DNA of 48,707 nt from Cytophagales bacterium (GCA_028279065.1 JANQSY010000101.1:1-48707), one strand, 5' to 3'; counted from the first letter of the stretch, positions 38,225 to 48,283 are shown. Notes: generated from the letters alone by a model not told the origin. Numbers and translations are program-made.

Positions 38225-38938
38225 ATGGGTCAAAAATCAAACCCCATAGCGTTTAGACTTGGACATGTTAGAGGATGGGATTCCGCCTGGTATGGAGGAA
38301 AAGAATTCTCGAAAAAACTTGTCGAAGATGATAGGATCAGGGATTATATCCTTGCGAGGATTCCAAAAGGTGGGATCGCCAAGATCATCATAGAGCGCAC
38401 CATAAAAAGGATCACCATTACCATTCATACAGCCCGTCCGGGTGTTGTGATCGGTAAAGGAGGTGCTGAGGTTGATAACCTTAAGGAAGAACTTAAAAGG
38501 TTAACCGGAAAGGATGTCCAGATCAACATTTTTGAGATCAAGAGACCTGAATTGGATGCTAGGCTCGTAGGTCTTGGCATCGCACAGCAGCTGGAAGGAA
38601 GGATCTCATACAGGAGAGCCATGAAGCAGGCAATTGCCTCTTCAATGAGAGTTGGAGCACAAGGGATCAAGATCACTGTTTCCGGTAGGCTAGGTGGAGC
38701 TGAAATGGCAAGGACTGAAACCTACAAGGAGGGAAGAATCCCATTGCATACCATTAGAGCGGATATCGATTATGCTGTTTCAGAGGCTCATACTGTTTAT
38801 GGGACCATTGGTATCAAGGTCTGGATATTCCATGGTGAGGTTTATGGTAAAAGAGACCTTTCTCCAAATGTAGGTCTATCAAGCAATCAGGGATCCAGAG
38901 GAGGAAAAAGGGATTCCGGTAGAAAAAGAAGAAGATAA
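38225..38938 (+). CDS. rpsC: 30S ribosomal protein S3
   Basis: The 237-residue protein at the mRNA entry has the N-terminal [19 protein letters not shown] and a KH domain with [20 protein letters not shown]. The C-domain shows [20 protein letters not shown]. The Lys/Arg-rich C-terminus [12 protein letters not shown] is ordinary. It starts at the base after the rplV stop. Confidence 0.98.
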   Translation: MGQKSNPIAFRLGHVRGWDSAWYGGKEFSKKLVEDDRIRDYILARIPKGGIAKIIIERTIKRITITIHTARPGVVIGKGGAEVDNLKEELKRLTGKDVQINIFEIKRPELDARLVGLGIAQQLEGRISYRRAMKQAIASSMRVGAQGIKITVSGRLGGAEMARTETYKEGRIPLHTIRADIDYAVSEAHTVYGTIGIKVWIFHGEVYGKRDLSPNVGLSSNQGSRGGKRDSGRKRRR

Positions 38939-38950
38939 AAAGAGTAAAGG

Positions 38951-39382
38951 ATGCTTCAGCCGAAAAGAACAAAGTTTAGGAAAAAGCAAAAAGGAAGAGT
39001 CAAGGGAGTTGCCACGAGGGGCTTCTTGATCAACTTTGGAAGCTTTGGTTTGAAATCACTCGAACCTGGGTTCATTACAGCCAGGCAGATTGAAGCAGCC
39101 AGGATAGCCATGACCAGGTACCTGAAAAGGGAAGGTCAGGTCTGGATCAGGATCTTTCCTGACAAACCCATTACTAAGAAACCTGCAGAGGTAAGGATGG
39201 GAAAAGGAAAAGGGGCTCCTGAGTATTGGGTTGCAGTTGTAAAACCCGGAACCATCATGTTTGAAGTTGGTGGTGTTCAGCTTGAGTTGGCAAAAGAAGC
39301 TATGAGGTTGGCAGCCCAAAAGCTTGGAGTGAAAACAAAATTTATGGTCAGAAGAGATTACGTAGGAGATGACAAAGTATAA
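38951..39382 (+). CDS. rplP: 50S ribosomal protein L16
   Basis: The 143-residue protein positions tRNA in the A and P sites. [19 protein letters not shown] at the start and [20 protein letters not shown] are diagnostic. AAGGATG gives a weak Shine-Dalgarno too close to the start to matter. Its end overlaps rpmC by 14 bases. Confidence 0.98.
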   Translation: MLQPKRTKFRKKQKGRVKGVATRGFLINFGSFGLKSLEPGFITARQIEAARIAMTRYLKREGQVWIRIFPDKPITKKPAEVRMGKGKGAPEYWVAVVKPGTIMFEVGGVQLELAKEAMRLAAQKLGVKTKFMVRRDYVGDDKV

Positions 39383-39575
39383 GGACATTCAGGCGTTAAC
39401 CAACGAGGAAATTTCTGAAAAACTCCTTTTGGAGTCGGATATGCTCCGCAAGTTGAAGTTTTCTCATGCCATCTCGCCGATCGAGAATCCTAATAAGATC
39501 AGGGAGACAAAGAAAATGATTGCGATGCTGAAGACAGAGCAGCGCGCCAGAGAATTACAAAACAGCGAATCTTAA
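39369..39575 (+). CDS. rpmC: 50S ribosomal protein L29
   Basis: The 68-residue two-helix protein at the tunnel exit reads [20 protein letters not shown], then [27 protein letters not shown] in the usual pattern ([20 protein letters not shown]). It overlaps rplP by 14 bases and ends four bases before rpsQ. Confidence 0.96.
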   Translation: MTKYKDIQALTNEEISEKLLLESDMLRKLKFSHAISPIENPNKIRETKKMIAMLKTEQRARELQNSES

Positions 39576-39579
39576 ATAA

Positions 39580-39834
39580 ATGGAAAGGAATCTTAGAAAA
39601 GAGCGCCAGGGGAAAGTAGTCGGTGACAAAATGGACAAGACCATTACAGTTGCTGTCGAAAGAAAGGTAAAGCACCCCATTTATGGAAAATTCGTGAAGA
39701 AGACCACCAAATTGACCGCTCATGACGAGAAGAATGAGTGTACCGTTGGGGATAAGGTCAAATTGATGGAAACAAGGCCGCTTAGCAAGAATAAGAGGTG
39801 GCGTTTGGTTGAAATTGTTGAAAAGGCAAAATAA
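39580..39834 (+). CDS. rpsQ: 30S ribosomal protein S17
   Basis: The 84-residue OB-fold protein binds the 5' domain of 16S rRNA. It starts [20 protein letters not shown], followed by [20 protein letters not shown] and [19 protein letters not shown]. The stop overlaps the rplN start (TAATG). Confidence 0.97.
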   Translation: MERNLRKERQGKVVGDKMDKTITVAVERKVKHPIYGKFVKKTTKLTAHDEKNECTVGDKVKLMETRPLSKNKRWRLVEIVEKAK

Positions 39835-40202
39835 TGATTCAGCAGGAAAGCAGATTAGATGTAGCAGATAACTCCGGAGCAAAGGAAGTCCTTTGTATTC
39901 GTGTGTTAGGCGGTACCGGAAAAAGATATGCCTCCGTTGGGGACCAGATAGTCGTTACCGTTAAGTCTGCACTTACCTCCAGTTCCATGAAAAAGGGGAC
40001 AGTATCCAGGGCAGTAGTCGTACGGACAAAGAAGGAGGTGAGAAGGCAGGATGGATCCTATATCAGGTTTGAGGAGAATGCTGCGGTGTTGATCAATAAC
40101 CAAAAGGAGCCCAAAGGAACAAGGATATTCGGTCCTGTAGCCAGGGAGCTTAGAGAGAAACAATTCATGAAGATCGTGTCATTGGCACCCGAAGTTTTAT
40201 AA
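39834..40202 (+). CDS. rplN: 50S ribosomal protein L14
   Basis: The 122-residue interface protein reads [20 protein letters not shown], with [20 protein letters not shown]-like [20 protein letters not shown] and [20 protein letters not shown]. It starts in the last base of the rpsQ stop and ends two bases before rplX. Confidence 0.98.
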   Translation: MIQQESRLDVADNSGAKEVLCIRVLGGTGKRYASVGDQIVVTVKSALTSSSMKKGTVSRAVVVRTKKEVRRQDGSYIRFEENAAVLINNQKEPKGTRIFGPVARELREKQFMKIVSLAPEVL

Positions 40203-40204
40203 TC

Positions 40205-40543
40205 ATGAAAGGATCAGTTAAGAAAATACATATCAGGAAAGGGGATACTGTCAAGGTCCTTTCAGGTAATGATAAAGACAAGACCGGAAGGGTCATGGAA
40301 GTAGACACCAGGAAGTACAGGGCTATCGTGGAAGGGGTCAATATGGTGACCAAGCATAACAAGCCTTCTGCTGAAAACCCTAATGGTGGCATTATCCAAA
40401 CCGAAGCTTCAGTTCATATCAGCAATCTAATGGTTGTGGATCCTTCTTCTGGAGAAGCTACAAGGGTTGGAAGGAAATTGAATGACAAGGGAATACTTCA
40501 GAGGTATTCGAAGAAAACAGGTGAATTTATCAAAGATGTCTGA
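40205..40543 (+). CDS. rplX: 50S ribosomal protein L24
   Basis: The 112-residue KOW-domain protein initiates 50S assembly: [20 protein letters not shown] and [20 protein letters not shown], with [17 protein letters not shown] later. The family identity is clear. The rplE ATG at 40536 lies inside its last codons, an eight-base overlap. Confidence 0.97.
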   Translation: MKGSVKKIHIRKGDTVKVLSGNDKDKTGRVMEVDTRKYRAIVEGVNMVTKHNKPSAENPNGGIIQTEASVHISNLMVVDPSSGEATRVGRKLNDKGILQRYSKKTGEFIKDV

Positions 40544-41084
40544 ACCTAGGTTAGTTAAAAAATATAAGGAGGAGATCGTTCCAGCACTGATGGAGAAATT
40601 CAACTACTCCTCAGTCATGCAGGTTCCTAAGATGGAAAAAATCTCCATCAACAAGGGGATCGGTGATGCCGTTTCCGATAAGAAGCTCATGGATGCTGGT
40701 TTGGAGGAGATGACCATGATAACCGGTCAAAAAGCCGTTGCAACCGTTGCAAAAAAGGCGGTTTCCAATTTCAAACTGAGAGAGGGAATGCCGATCGGGG
40801 CAAAGGTTACCCTGAGGGGAAAGAAAATGTATGAGTTCATGGATAGGCTCATGAGTGTCTCCCTTCCTAGGGTTCGGGACTTCCAGGGTATCAACCCTAA
40901 GAGCTTTGACGGCAGGGGGAACTATACCCTTGGCATCAAGGAGCAGATCATTTTTCCTGAGATCAGCATTGATCAGGTCAACAGGATCTCTGGTATGGAT
41001 ATCACATTTGTGACCTCCGCCACAACCGATGAAGAAGGATTTGAATTATTAAGGGCATTTGGAATGCCTTTTAAAAACAATTGA
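40536..41084 (+). CDS. rplE: 50S ribosomal protein L5
   Basis: The ATG at 40536 gives 182 residues beginning [20 protein letters not shown]; the longer frame from 40482 adds rplX-overlapping sequence unlike L5. [16 protein letters not shown] and [20 protein letters not shown] are diagnostic. L5 binds 5S rRNA. rpsN follows after three bases. Confidence 0.97.
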   Translation: MSEPRLVKKYKEEIVPALMEKFNYSSVMQVPKMEKISINKGIGDAVSDKKLMDAGLEEMTMITGQKAVATVAKKAVSNFKLREGMPIGAKVTLRGKKMYEFMDRLMSVSLPRVRDFQGINPKSFDGRGNYTLGIKEQIIFPEISIDQVNRISGMDITFVTSATTDEEGFELLRAFGMPFKNN

Positions 41085-41087
41085 TTC

Positions 41088-41357
41088 ATGGCTAGAAAAT
41101 CAATTATAGCAAGGGAAAGAAAAAGAGAAAGGCTTGTCAAAAAGTTTGCTGACAAAAGAGCCGCTCTAAAGGAAGCCGGGGATTATATAGGCTTGGATAA
41201 GCTTCCAAGAAACTCCAGCAGGGTCAGGTTGCATAATCGTTGTATGCTGACCGGAAGACCAAAGGGATACATGAGGAAATTCGGTATTTCCAGGGTCACT
41301 TTTAGAGAGATGGCTGCCCAGGGAAAAATACCTGGAGTGACAAAGGCAAGTTGGTAA
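41088..41357 (+). CDS. rpsN: 30S ribosomal protein S14, zinc-free form
   Basis: The 89-residue long form starts [20 protein letters not shown] and shows [20 protein letters not shown] and the C-terminal [18 protein letters not shown]. The CxxC pairs of the zinc form are missing; only one Cys remains. A 68-bp gap with a promoter separates it from rpsH. Confidence 0.98.
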   Translation: MARKSIIARERKRERLVKKFADKRAALKEAGDYIGLDKLPRNSSRVRLHNRCMLTGRPKGYMRKFGISRVTFREMAAQGKIPGVTKASW

Positions 41358-41384
41358 GGAACGTAAAAAAAATTAGTAATTTTG
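41351..41384 (+). promoter_or_regulatory. Internal promoter before rpsH
   Basis: TTG (41351-41353) lies at the rpsN end, with TAATTTTG (41377-41384) 23 bp on, then CGCCTC. The -7 box is exact; the spacing is a little long. Confidence 0.6.
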
Positions 41385-41385
41385 C

Positions 41386-41418
41386 GCCTCGAAAAAATTG
41401 AGAGGCAGTAATTTTTTA
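41386..41418 (+). promoter_or_regulatory. Leader hairpin with T run before rpsH
   Basis: GCCTC (41386-41390) pairs with GAGGC (41402-41406) around an A-rich 11-base loop, followed by AGTAA and six T. It begins two bases after the -7 box, so it lies at the very 5' end of the transcript. It could be a weak attenuator, a stabilising 5' stem, or a protein-binding site. Confidence 0.45.
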
Positions 41419-41425
41419 GAAAAAT

Positions 41426-41815
41426 ATGGATTCACTGGGCGATTTTTTTACCAGGATTAGAAATTCAGTAGGAGCTAATCATAGGGTTTTGGAAGTACCC
41501 GCATCCAAGACCAAAAAGGAGATCACAAAACTTCTTTTTGAGAAAGGGTATATCCAGAATTATAAGTTTGATGAAGAGGGATTTGGCAAGATCAAGATCG
41601 CTCTTAAATACAATCCTATGAACAAAAAGTCCGCGATCTCTGAGATCAAGAGGATCAGTACACCTGGTCTTAGAAGATACTGCGGAGCTGATGAGATCCC
41701 AAGGGTTTTGAATGGGTTGGGTATTGCAATCCTTTCCACATCTAAGGGAATTATGACCGATAAAGAAGCAAGAAAAGAAAACATCGGAGGAGAGATCCTC
41801 TGCTATGTACATTAA
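41426..41815 (+). CDS. rpsH: 30S ribosomal protein S8
   Basis: The 129-residue 16S rRNA-binding protein has DSLGDFFTRIRNSVGANHRV at the start, VLNGLGIAILSTSKGIMTDK and the C-terminal GGEILCYVH. In E. coli S8 represses the spc operon by binding the rplE mRNA; here rpsH itself follows an internal promoter and hairpin, so control may be placed differently. Confidence 0.98.
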   Translation: MDSLGDFFTRIRNSVGANHRVLEVPASKTKKEITKLLFEKGYIQNYKFDEEGFGKIKIALKYNPMNKKSAISEIKRISTPGLRRYCGADEIPRVLNGLGIAILSTSKGIMTDKEARKENIGGEILCYVH

Positions 41816-41824
41816 TAATAGGTA

Positions 41825-42376
41825 ATGTCAAGGGTAGGATTAAAACCGATCGTATGTCCAGAGGGAGTCGAGGTTAACATCAACGGAACCTCTGTATCTG
41901 TTAAGGGACCTAAGGGAGAGCTTTCTGAAACCATCGATCCGAATATCGAGGTTAAGATGGAGGATGGCGTGATTTCTCTTTCCCGAAAAAGCGATTTGAA
42001 GGATCATAAGTCAAAGCATGGTCTTTATCGTGCGTTGATCAATAACATGATCGAAGGGGTTTCTCAGGGTTTCAAAAAGGAACTTGAGCTTAATGGAGTT
42101 GGATACCGTGCGAATCTTCAGGGCTCGGTGATCGATTTTACCTTGGGATACAGCCACCATATTTATTTCCGTCTTCCTGCAGAGATCAAAGCCCAGGTGA
42201 TAGCGGAAAAAGGTAAAAATCCAATCGTATCCCTTGAAAGCCATGACAAGCAATTGTTGGGAATGGTTGCCTCAAAGATCAAATCATTGAGAAAGATCGA
42301 GCCTTACAAAGGCAAAGGAATTAGTTATGTAGGTGAGCGGATCCGAAGGAAAGCCGGTAAAGCTGCTGCTAAATAA
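41825..42376 (+). CDS. rplF: 50S ribosomal protein L6
   Basis: The 183-residue protein near the factor-binding site has two repeated domains. It begins SRVGLKPIVCPEGVEVNING and shows GVSQGFKKELELNGVGYRA and the L6 signature EPYKGKGISYVGERIRRKAG. The first and last segments match the family, with no extension. It is nine bases after rpsH. Confidence 0.98.
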   Translation: MSRVGLKPIVCPEGVEVNINGTSVSVKGPKGELSETIDPNIEVKMEDGVISLSRKSDLKDHKSKHGLYRALINNMIEGVSQGFKKELELNGVGYRANLQGSVIDFTLGYSHHIYFRLPAEIKAQVIAEKGKNPIVSLESHDKQLLGMVASKIKSLRKIEPYKGKGISYVGERIRRKAGKAAAK

Positions 42377-42383
42377 TATTTAA

Positions 42384-42731
42384 ATGGGAACATCACAGAA
42401 AGTTCTTAGAAGGGAAAAGATCAAAAGGGGGATTCGAAAAAGAATTCTTGGAACCTCTGAAAAACCAAGGCTGACGGTTTTCAGGAGCAACAAAAAGATC
42501 TATGCTCAGATCATTGATGATACCAAGGGTTCAACCCTTGTTTCTTCTTCCTCTCCTGGAAATGCAAAAGGAGGTAAAATGGATGAAGCAAAGGCAGTAG
42601 GAATGCAGATAGCAAAAGCTGCAAAGGATAGCGGGATTGAAACGGTTGTTTTCGATCGCAATGGGTATTTATATCACGGTAGGGTAGCCGCTTTGGCCGA
42701 AGGTGCCAGGGAAGGTGGACTTAAATTCTAA
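42384..42731 (+). CDS. rplR: 50S ribosomal protein L18
   Basis: The 115-residue 5S rRNA-binding protein reads [20 protein letters not shown] and [20 protein letters not shown], ending [19 protein letters not shown]. Length is normal. It starts seven bases after rplF and ends six before rpsE. Confidence 0.98.
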   Translation: MGTSQKVLRREKIKRGIRKRILGTSEKPRLTVFRSNKKIYAQIIDDTKGSTLVSSSSPGNAKGGKMDEAKAVGMQIAKAAKDSGIETVVFDRNGYLYHGRVAALAEGAREGGLKF

Positions 42732-42737
42732 TTAGGA

Positions 42738-43256
42738 ATGGTAAGCACAAATATTAAAGCTGTAAGAGCAAGCGAAATAGACCTTACTGAAAAAGTGGTC
42801 TCCATCAACCGTGTTGCAAAGGTTGTAAAGGGTGGTAGGAGATTCAGTTTTTCTGCCCTAGTAGTGGTTGGAGATGGAAACGGAGTTGTAGGATATGGTC
42901 TTGGTAAGGCTAATGAGGTTACCAATGCAATTGCAAAGGGAATCGATGACGCCAAAAAGAACCTTATCAAGGTTCCGGTTTTCAAAGGAACCATTCCACA
43001 TGAAATGGAAACCAAATATGATGGTGGCCATGTATTCATGAAGCCAGCGGCACCTGGTACCGGAGTTATTGCCGGTGGTGCGATGAGGGCTGTATTGGAA
43101 AGCGCTGGTGTCCATGACGTTTTAGCAAAGTCCAAAGGTTCCTCCAATCCACATAATGTGGTTAAGGCTTCCATCCGAGCTCTTGAGCTTATGAGGGATC
43201 CATATACCATTGCACAGGAAAGAGGAATTACCCTTGAAGAAGTTTTCAACGGATAA
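42738..43256 (+). CDS. rpsE: 30S ribosomal protein S5
   Basis: The 172-residue protein is involved in decoding accuracy and mRNA unwinding. The dsRBD-like start is [20 protein letters not shown], with [19 protein letters not shown], and the C-domain has [20 protein letters not shown]. rpmD starts two bases after its stop. Confidence 0.98.
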   Translation: MVSTNIKAVRASEIDLTEKVVSINRVAKVVKGGRRFSFSALVVVGDGNGVVGYGLGKANEVTNAIAKGIDDAKKNLIKVPVFKGTIPHEMETKYDGGHVFMKPAAPGTGVIAGGAMRAVLESAGVHDVLAKSKGSSNPHNVVKASIRALELMRDPYTIAQERGITLEEVFNG

Positions 43257-43258
43257 GA

Positions 43259-43438
43259 ATGGCAAAGATTCAGATCACACAGAAGAGAAGTACCATCAAC
43301 AGGCCTGAGAATCAAAAAAAGACCATCAAGGCACTGGGGCTTGGGAAGATCAACAGGACTGTTGAGCATGAGCTTAATCCTGCAATTGAAGGGATGGTCA
43401 GGACCGTTAGCCATTTGGTCGAAGTAAAAGAAGTTTAA
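43259..43438 (+). CDS. rpmD: 50S ribosomal protein L30
   Basis: This short gene gives 59 residues: [20 protein letters not shown], then [20 protein letters not shown] and a C-terminal [14 protein letters not shown]. This is the complete L30 fold and usual length. It sits between rpsE and rplO in the conserved order, with gaps of two and one bases. Confidence 0.96.
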   Translation: MAKIQITQKRSTINRPENQKKTIKALGLGKINRTVEHELNPAIEGMVRTVSHLVEVKEV

Positions 43439-43439
43439 G

Positions 43440-44207
43440 ATGGAGTTGCACAATTTAAGACCAGCGAAAGGATCGACAGGAAAGGCCAAAAGGATAGGCC
43501 GCGGACAAGGATCCGGTAGGGGAGGAACCTCTACCAGGGGGCATAAGGGTGCTCAGTCCAGGTCCGGCTATTCTAAGAAAATAGGTCATGAGGGTGGTCA
43601 GCAACCCCTTCAGAGGCGTGTTCCAAAGTTTGGTTTCAAGAACCCTTTCAGGGTTTCATATCAGGCGGTTAACCTTGGAAAGCTTGAGGCTATTGCCACG
43701 GAGAAAAAGGTAAAATCCTTTGATCCGAAGGTTTTCGCTGAATTAGGACTTGCTGGAAAAAATGACCTCGTAAAGGTTTTGGCTGATGGAGAATTGAAAT
43801 CCAAGATCGATGTCACAGCTCATGCATTTTCAAAGAAAGCGGTTGAAATGATCGAAAAGGCTGGAGGCAAGGTTGTTTCCCTCAAAGCTGAGATCAAGGA
43901 AGAATCTGAGGCTCCAAAAGCAGCTGCCCCAAAGGCAAAAGCAACAAAGGCTGCTCCAAAAAAGGAGGAAGCTCCTGTTGAGGCAAAAGCGAATAATGCA
44001 GATAAGCCTTCAGCTGAAAAGAAAGAAACAGTTGAAGCTCCCAAAGCTGACGACTCCGCTGATTCCTCCGCCAAGGCTACGGAATCCAAGGAGGATTCGG
44101 CGGCCAAGGAGGAGGCTAAAGCTGATAAGAAAGAGGCAAAAGCAAAGGATGAAAAAGATGCTGCCTCTGATAAATCTTCTGAGAACAAAGAAGAAGAAAC
44201 TGAATGA
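43440..44207 (+). CDS. rplO: 50S ribosomal protein L15 with long acidic C-terminal tail
   Basis: The product is 255 residues, against about 145-150 normally. The L15 core (1-150) has LRPAKGSTGKAKRIGRGQGS, GHKGAQSRSGYSKKIGHEGG and a normal C-domain with GLAGKNDLVKVLADGELKSK. Residues 151-255 are a low-complexity Lys/Glu/Ala/Asp tail (for example KAAPKKEEAPVEAKANNADK) that ends [12 protein letters not shown], more acidic than the L22 tail. It stays open to the end and overlaps the secY start by four bases, so it is not an artefact of a lost stop. The function is unknown. Confidence 0.95.
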   Translation: MELHNLRPAKGSTGKAKRIGRGQGSGRGGTSTRGHKGAQSRSGYSKKIGHEGGQQPLQRRVPKFGFKNPFRVSYQAVNLGKLEAIATEKKVKSFDPKVFAELGLAGKNDLVKVLADGELKSKIDVTAHAFSKKAVEMIEKAGGKVVSLKAEIKEESEAPKAAAPKAKATKAAPKKEEAPVEAKANNADKPSAEKKETVEAPKADDSADSSAKATESKEDSAAKEEAKADKKEAKAKDEKDAASDKSSENKEEETE

Positions 44208-45526
44208 AAAGGTTCTTTGAGACCATAAAGCACATTTTCACGATCGAGGAACTCCGTTCGAGGATCCTGAACACCCTTGGGTATTTGGCGATCTTCCGCT
44301 TGGGTTCTTTCATTGTACTTCCCGGGATCGATCCGAGCAAACTTTCCGGTCAGGCTACCGGTATTTTTGGATTGTTGGATACTTTCCTTGGCGGAGCCTT
44401 TTCAAATGCCAGTATTTTCGGATTGGGGATCATGCCTTATATCTCGGCATCGATCGTAATTCAACTTTTGACGGTTGCTGTTCCCTATTTCCAAAAACTT
44501 CAAAAGGAGGGAGAATCTGGTAGAAGGAAGATCAATCAGCTTACAAGGCTGTTGACGATCGCGATCACTCTTTTCCAATCTATAGGGTATGTTTCAGCTA
44601 CTATTCCTGCTGAAGCCATTCTCGTAGACCAAACCTTCTTCACCTTTTCTTCAATGATAATCCTTACTTCAGGTACCATCTTCACGATGTGGCTTGGGGA
44701 GAAGATCACCGACAAGGGAATAGGAAATGGTATTTCGATGTTGATTATGATCGGTATCATTTCAAGGCTCCCGGCTGCACTTATAGGTGAAGCGGTTACA
44801 AAGGGTATGGGTGGAGCCTTGCTCTTCATCCTTGAGATCCTGGCCCTGTTCTTCGTTGTAATGGCTACCGTAATGTTAACCCAGGCGACCAGGAAGATCC
44901 CTGTTCAATATGCTAAGCAGGTTATGGGAAGCAGGGTTTATGGTGGACAAAGACAGTTTATTCCCCTTAAGGTCAACTCGGCCGGTGTAATGCCGATCAT
45001 CTTTGCTCAATCATTGATGTTCTTACCGGCCATGATTGCTCAGTTCTGGGCTGACAGTACCGATAGTGATATTGCCATTTATATTGGAACTACTTTTTCC
45101 GATTTCACTTCTTGGCAGTACAATCTGGTATTCGGTATCCTGATCATTGTATTTACATTCTTCTATACAGCGATCACCGTAAACCCGACCCAGATCGCAG
45201 ATGACCTGAAGCGGAATGGTGGATTTATCCCGGGCATTAAACCTGGAAGAGATACATCCAATTTCATTGATAATATATTGACCAAGGTGACCATCCCAGG
45301 GTCTTTATTCCTGGCTATTGTTGCTATCCTTCCTGCCTTTGCAGGGATTGCAGGGGTGAGCCGGGAATTCAGCCAGTTTTATGGTGGTACATCCTTGTTG
45401 ATCATGGTTGGGGTGATCCTTGATACCCTCCAGCAGATTGAGAGTTACCTCCTTATGAGGCATTACGAAGGGATGATGAAGTCTGGAAAATTGAAAGGTA
45501 GAACCCAAAATGTTGCAGTAGCATAA
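44204..45526 (+). CDS. secY: Preprotein translocase subunit SecY
   Basis: The 440-residue protein has ten predicted membrane helices and forms the channel of the Sec translocon. Family stretches are [60 protein letters not shown] and [20 protein letters not shown], with the cytoplasmic loop ended by [16 protein letters not shown]. Its start overlaps the rplO stop (ATGA) and its stop overlaps infA (TAATG). Confidence 0.98.
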   Translation: MKRFFETIKHIFTIEELRSRILNTLGYLAIFRLGSFIVLPGIDPSKLSGQATGIFGLLDTFLGGAFSNASIFGLGIMPYISASIVIQLLTVAVPYFQKLQKEGESGRRKINQLTRLLTIAITLFQSIGYVSATIPAEAILVDQTFFTFSSMIILTSGTIFTMWLGEKITDKGIGNGISMLIMIGIISRLPAALIGEAVTKGMGGALLFILEILALFFVVMATVMLTQATRKIPVQYAKQVMGSRVYGGQRQFIPLKVNSAGVMPIIFAQSLMFLPAMIAQFWADSTDSDIAIYIGTTFSDFTSWQYNLVFGILIIVFTFFYTAITVNPTQIADDLKRNGGFIPGIKPGRDTSNFIDNILTKVTIPGSLFLAIVAILPAFAGIAGVSREFSQFYGGTSLLIMVGVILDTLQQIESYLLMRHYEGMMKSGKLKGRTQNVAVA

Positions 45527-45744
45527 TGGCGAAGCAGGCATCCATAGAGCAGGACGGAACGATAGTGGAAGCATTATCCAATGCCATGTTCAAGGTGGAG
45601 CTTGAAAATGGTCATCAGGTCATTGCACATATTTCAGGAAAGATGAGGATGAATTACATCAAGATCCTTCCTGGTGATAAGGTAAAGCTTGAAATGTCCC
45701 CCTATGATTTAAGTAAGGGGCGTATCGTATTTAGATATAAATAA
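45526..45744 (+). CDS. infA: Translation initiation factor IF-1
   Basis: The 72-residue OB-fold protein binds the 30S A site during initiation: [20 protein letters not shown] and [20 protein letters not shown], ending [15 protein letters not shown]. Length is exact for the family. It starts in the last base of secY and precedes rpmJ by eight bases. Confidence 0.98.
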   Translation: MAKQASIEQDGTIVEALSNAMFKVELENGHQVIAHISGKMRMNYIKILPGDKVKLEMSPYDLSKGRIVFRYK

Positions 45745-45752
45745 AGGAACTG

Positions 45753-45869
45753 ATGAAAGTTAGAGCATCGGTAAAGAAAAGAAGCGCGGATTGCAAGATT
45801 GTAAAACGCAAAGGCCGCGTCTATGTGATCAATAAAAAGAACCCACGGTTTAAACAAAGACAAGGATAA
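45753..45869 (+). CDS. rpmJ: 50S ribosomal protein L36, zinc-free form
   Basis: This very short gene gives 38 residues: [20 protein letters not shown], then [18 protein letters not shown]. The start and the C-terminal KQRQG are those of L36, but only one of the four zinc ligands (Cys in DCK) remains, so it is the zinc-independent form. AAGGA lies seven bases before the ATG. It lies between infA and rpsM, the usual place. Confidence 0.96.
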   Translation: MKVRASVKKRSADCKIVKRKGRVYVINKKNPRFKQRQG

Positions 45870-45871
45870 TT

Positions 45872-46249
45872 ATGGCTAGGATCCAAGGTGTCGATATTCC
45901 GGACAATAAAAGAAGCGTAGTCAGCCTTACCTACGTTTTTGGTATAGGCTCAAGCCGCGCCAAAGAGATTTTGGAAAAGGCGGGAGTAGATCCAAACAAG
46001 AGAGTTAAGGATTGGACCGATGATGAAGCGACTTCCATCAGGAATATCATCAGAGAGGAGTATAAGATCGAGGGTGAACTAAAGTCCGAGGTTCAACTTC
46101 ATATCAAGAGGTTGATGGATATTGGAAGCTACAGAGGCTTAAGGCACAGAAGAGGTCTTCCCGTCAGAGGACAAAGGACCAAAAACAATTGCCGTACCAG
46201 GAAAGGAAAAAGAAAGACTGTTGCTAACAAGAAGAAGGCAACTAAATAA
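45872..46249 (+). CDS. rpsM: 30S ribosomal protein S13
   Basis: The 125-residue head protein contacts P-site t[43 protein letters not shown] and [20 protein letters not shown]. The C-terminal tail is Lys-rich (KKATK). It starts two bases after rpmJ; AAGGA lies eight bases before the ATG. Confidence 0.98.
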   Translation: MARIQGVDIPDNKRSVVSLTYVFGIGSSRAKEILEKAGVDPNKRVKDWTDDEATSIRNIIREEYKIEGELKSEVQLHIKRLMDIGSYRGLRHRRGLPVRGQRTKNNCRTRKGKRKTVANKKKATK

Positions 46250-46257
46250 GAGTCGAA

Positions 46258-46650
46258 ATGGCAGAAGCTAAAAAAGAAAGAGCTAGAAAAAGGAATGTTG
46301 TTGTAGAATCAAACGGGCAGGTTCATATCAAGGCCTCGTTTAACAACATCATCATTTCCATCACCAATAATGCTGGGCAGGTGATCTCCTGGTCTTCGGC
46401 TGGGAAGATGGGATTCAGGGGTTCTAAAAAGAATACCCCATATGCAGCCCAGGTTGCTGCCACAGATTGTACCAAAAAGGCTTTTGAGCTTGGTCTCAGG
46501 AAAGCCGAGGTATTTGTTAAAGGCCCGGGTGCTGGTCGTGAATCAGCCATCAGGACCATCCAGAATAACGGAATTGAGATCACATCTATCAAGGATATGA
46601 CCCCTCTTCCTCATAATGGATGCAGGCCACCGAAAAGAAGAAGAGTATAA
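46258..46650 (+). CDS. rpsK: 30S ribosomal protein S11
   Basis: The 130-residue platform protein shows [40 protein letters not shown] and the C-terminal [16 protein letters not shown]. Family and length are normal. It follows rpsM after eight bases and precedes rpsD by 18. Confidence 0.98.
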   Translation: MAEAKKERARKRNVVVESNGQVHIKASFNNIIISITNNAGQVISWSSAGKMGFRGSKKNTPYAAQVAATDCTKKAFELGLRKAEVFVKGPGAGRESAIRTIQNNGIEITSIKDMTPLPHNGCRPPKRRRV

Positions 46651-46668
46651 TTAAGGAACAGGAATCCA

Positions 46669-47271
46669 ATGGCGAGATTTAGGGGACCAAAATCAAAAGT
46701 TTCAAGAAGGTATAGCGAGCCGATATTCGGAGCCAGCAAGGCCCTGAATAAGAAGAACTATCCTCCCGGTCAGCATGGACGCGGTAGGAGAAGAAAACAA
46801 AGCGAATACGCTATTCAGCTTGCTGCCAAGCAAAAGGCAAAATACATCTACGGAGTTCTGGAAAGACAATTCCGTAATCTTTTTGATAAGGCTGCAAGAA
46901 AGGATGGGATCACCGGTGAGAACCTTCTACAGCTTTTGGAAGCAAGGTTGGACAATGTGGTTTACCGTCTGGGTATCGCACCGACTAGAAGGGGTGCAAG
47001 ACAACTTGTTTCCCATAAACATATCATGGTGAATGATCATGTGGTGAATATTCCTTCATTTCATGTTCGTCCCGGAGATGTGATCAGCGTAAGAGAAAAA
47101 TCCAAATCTCTTGAATGTATCAATGAATCATTGTTAAGGCCTAATAAGTCTTTTCCGTGGTTGGAATGGAATGCCAATGACAAGGAAGGGAAATTCATTT
47201 CTTTCCCTACCAGAGAGGATATTCCTGAGAACATTGAAGAGCAGTTGATAGTAGAACTTTATTCTAAATAA
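46669..47271 (+). CDS. rpsD: 30S ribosomal protein S4, zinc-free form
   Basis: The 200-residue primary 16S-binding protein shows [40 protein letters not shown] and the S4 RNA-binding domain [20 protein letters not shown] with [20 protein letters not shown]. The N-terminal Cys cluster of the zinc form is absent. It is followed by rpoA after 16 bases, the usual alpha-operon order. Confidence 0.98.
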   Translation: MARFRGPKSKVSRRYSEPIFGASKALNKKNYPPGQHGRGRRRKQSEYAIQLAAKQKAKYIYGVLERQFRNLFDKAARKDGITGENLLQLLEARLDNVVYRLGIAPTRRGARQLVSHKHIMVNDHVVNIPSFHVRPGDVISVREKSKSLECINESLLRPNKSFPWLEWNANDKEGKFISFPTREDIPENIEEQLIVELYSK

Positions 47272-47277
47272 AATAAC

Positions 47278-47282
47278 GGAGG
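47278..47282 (+). promoter_or_regulatory. Strong Shine-Dalgarno before rpoA
   Basis: GGAGG lies five bases before the rpoA ATG at 47288. It is the best such site I see in the cluster, where most genes have none or only AGGA. It supports the 47288 start. Confidence 0.65.
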
Positions 47283-47287
47283 ATAAT

Positions 47288-48277
47288 ATGGCAATTTTAG
47301 CCTTTCAAATGCCTGAAAAGGTTGTTATGGAAAAAGCCGATGATTTTCATGGGCTTTTCGAGTTCAAACCATTAGAAAAGGGTTACGGTGTAACCATTGG
47401 AAACGCTTTAAGGAGAATTCTTTTATCCTCACTTGAAGGATATGCTATCGTTGGAGTTAGAATTCCTGGAATTCTTCATGAATTCTCCACTATAGAAGGA
47501 GTTATCGAAGATGTAACCGAGTTGATCCTGAACCTCAAAATGGTTCGTTTCAAGAAGGATACCGATGTTCCTGATGGAAAGATCAACATCAAGGTTTCAG
47601 GAAAGGAAGAATTCAAGGCTGGAGATATTGAAGGCTTCACCGAATCCTTTAAGATCCTCAATCCTGATCATGTGATCTGCAGAATGGATCCTTCCAAGGA
47701 ATTGGAGATCGAGATCACAGTTGAAAAAGGTAGGGGATATGTTCCTTCCGAGGAAAACAAGAAAGAAGATGCTCCATCAGGCTATATCGCTATGGATGCG
47801 ATCTTCACTCCTATCAAGAATGTAAAATATAAGGTAGAAAATACCAGGGTCGAGCAAAAGACCGACTACGAAAAGCTTATCCTCGATATCGAATCGGATG
47901 GTTCGATCCATCCCGAGGAAGCTCTTCAGGGTGCGGCCAAGATCCTTATCCACCACTTCATGCTATTCAGCAAGGAGACCATCACCTTGGATATCGACAA
48001 AGCTGAAGAAGAGGAGACTGTAGATGAGGAGATCCTGCACATGAGGAAGTTGCTCAAGACCCAATTGTCGGAGCTTGATCTTTCTGTAAGGGCCTACAAT
48101 TGCCTTAAGGCGGCAAATGTCAAAACCCTGGGAGATCTTGCAGCTCTGGAGGTTTCGGATATGATGAAGTTCAGGAACTTCGGAAAGAAATCTCTTGCTG
48201 AGCTTGAGCAATTGATCGCCGACAAAGGTTTGACCTTTGGAATGGACCTCTCCAAGTACAAATTGGAGGAAGAATAA
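47288..48277 (+). CDS. rpoA: DNA-directed RNA polymerase subunit alpha
   Basis: The 329-residue protein has an N-terminal domain (about residues 1-235) for dimer formation and beta/beta' binding: [40 protein letters not shown]. The C-terminal domain (about 255-320) that binds DNA and regulators shows [20 protein letters not shown] and [20 protein letters not shown]. It is full length, between rpsD and rplQ. Confidence 0.99.
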   Translation: MAILAFQMPEKVVMEKADDFHGLFEFKPLEKGYGVTIGNALRRILLSSLEGYAIVGVRIPGILHEFSTIEGVIEDVTELILNLKMVRFKKDTDVPDGKINIKVSGKEEFKAGDIEGFTESFKILNPDHVICRMDPSKELEIEITVEKGRGYVPSEENKKEDAPSGYIAMDAIFTPIKNVKYKVENTRVEQKTDYEKLILDIESDGSIHPEEALQGAAKILIHHFMLFSKETITLDIDKAEEEETVDEEILHMRKLLKTQLSELDLSVRAYNCLKAANVKTLGDLAALEVSDMMKFRNFGKKSLAELEQLIADKGLTFGMDLSKYKLEEE

Positions 48278-48283
48278 AGAAAA

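Noticed and set aside
43820-44233. Antisense Ser/Ala/Phe-rich frame opposite the L15 tail
   Set aside because: It is the mirror of a Lys/Glu/Ala-coding repeat region, which naturally leaves open frames on the other strand.
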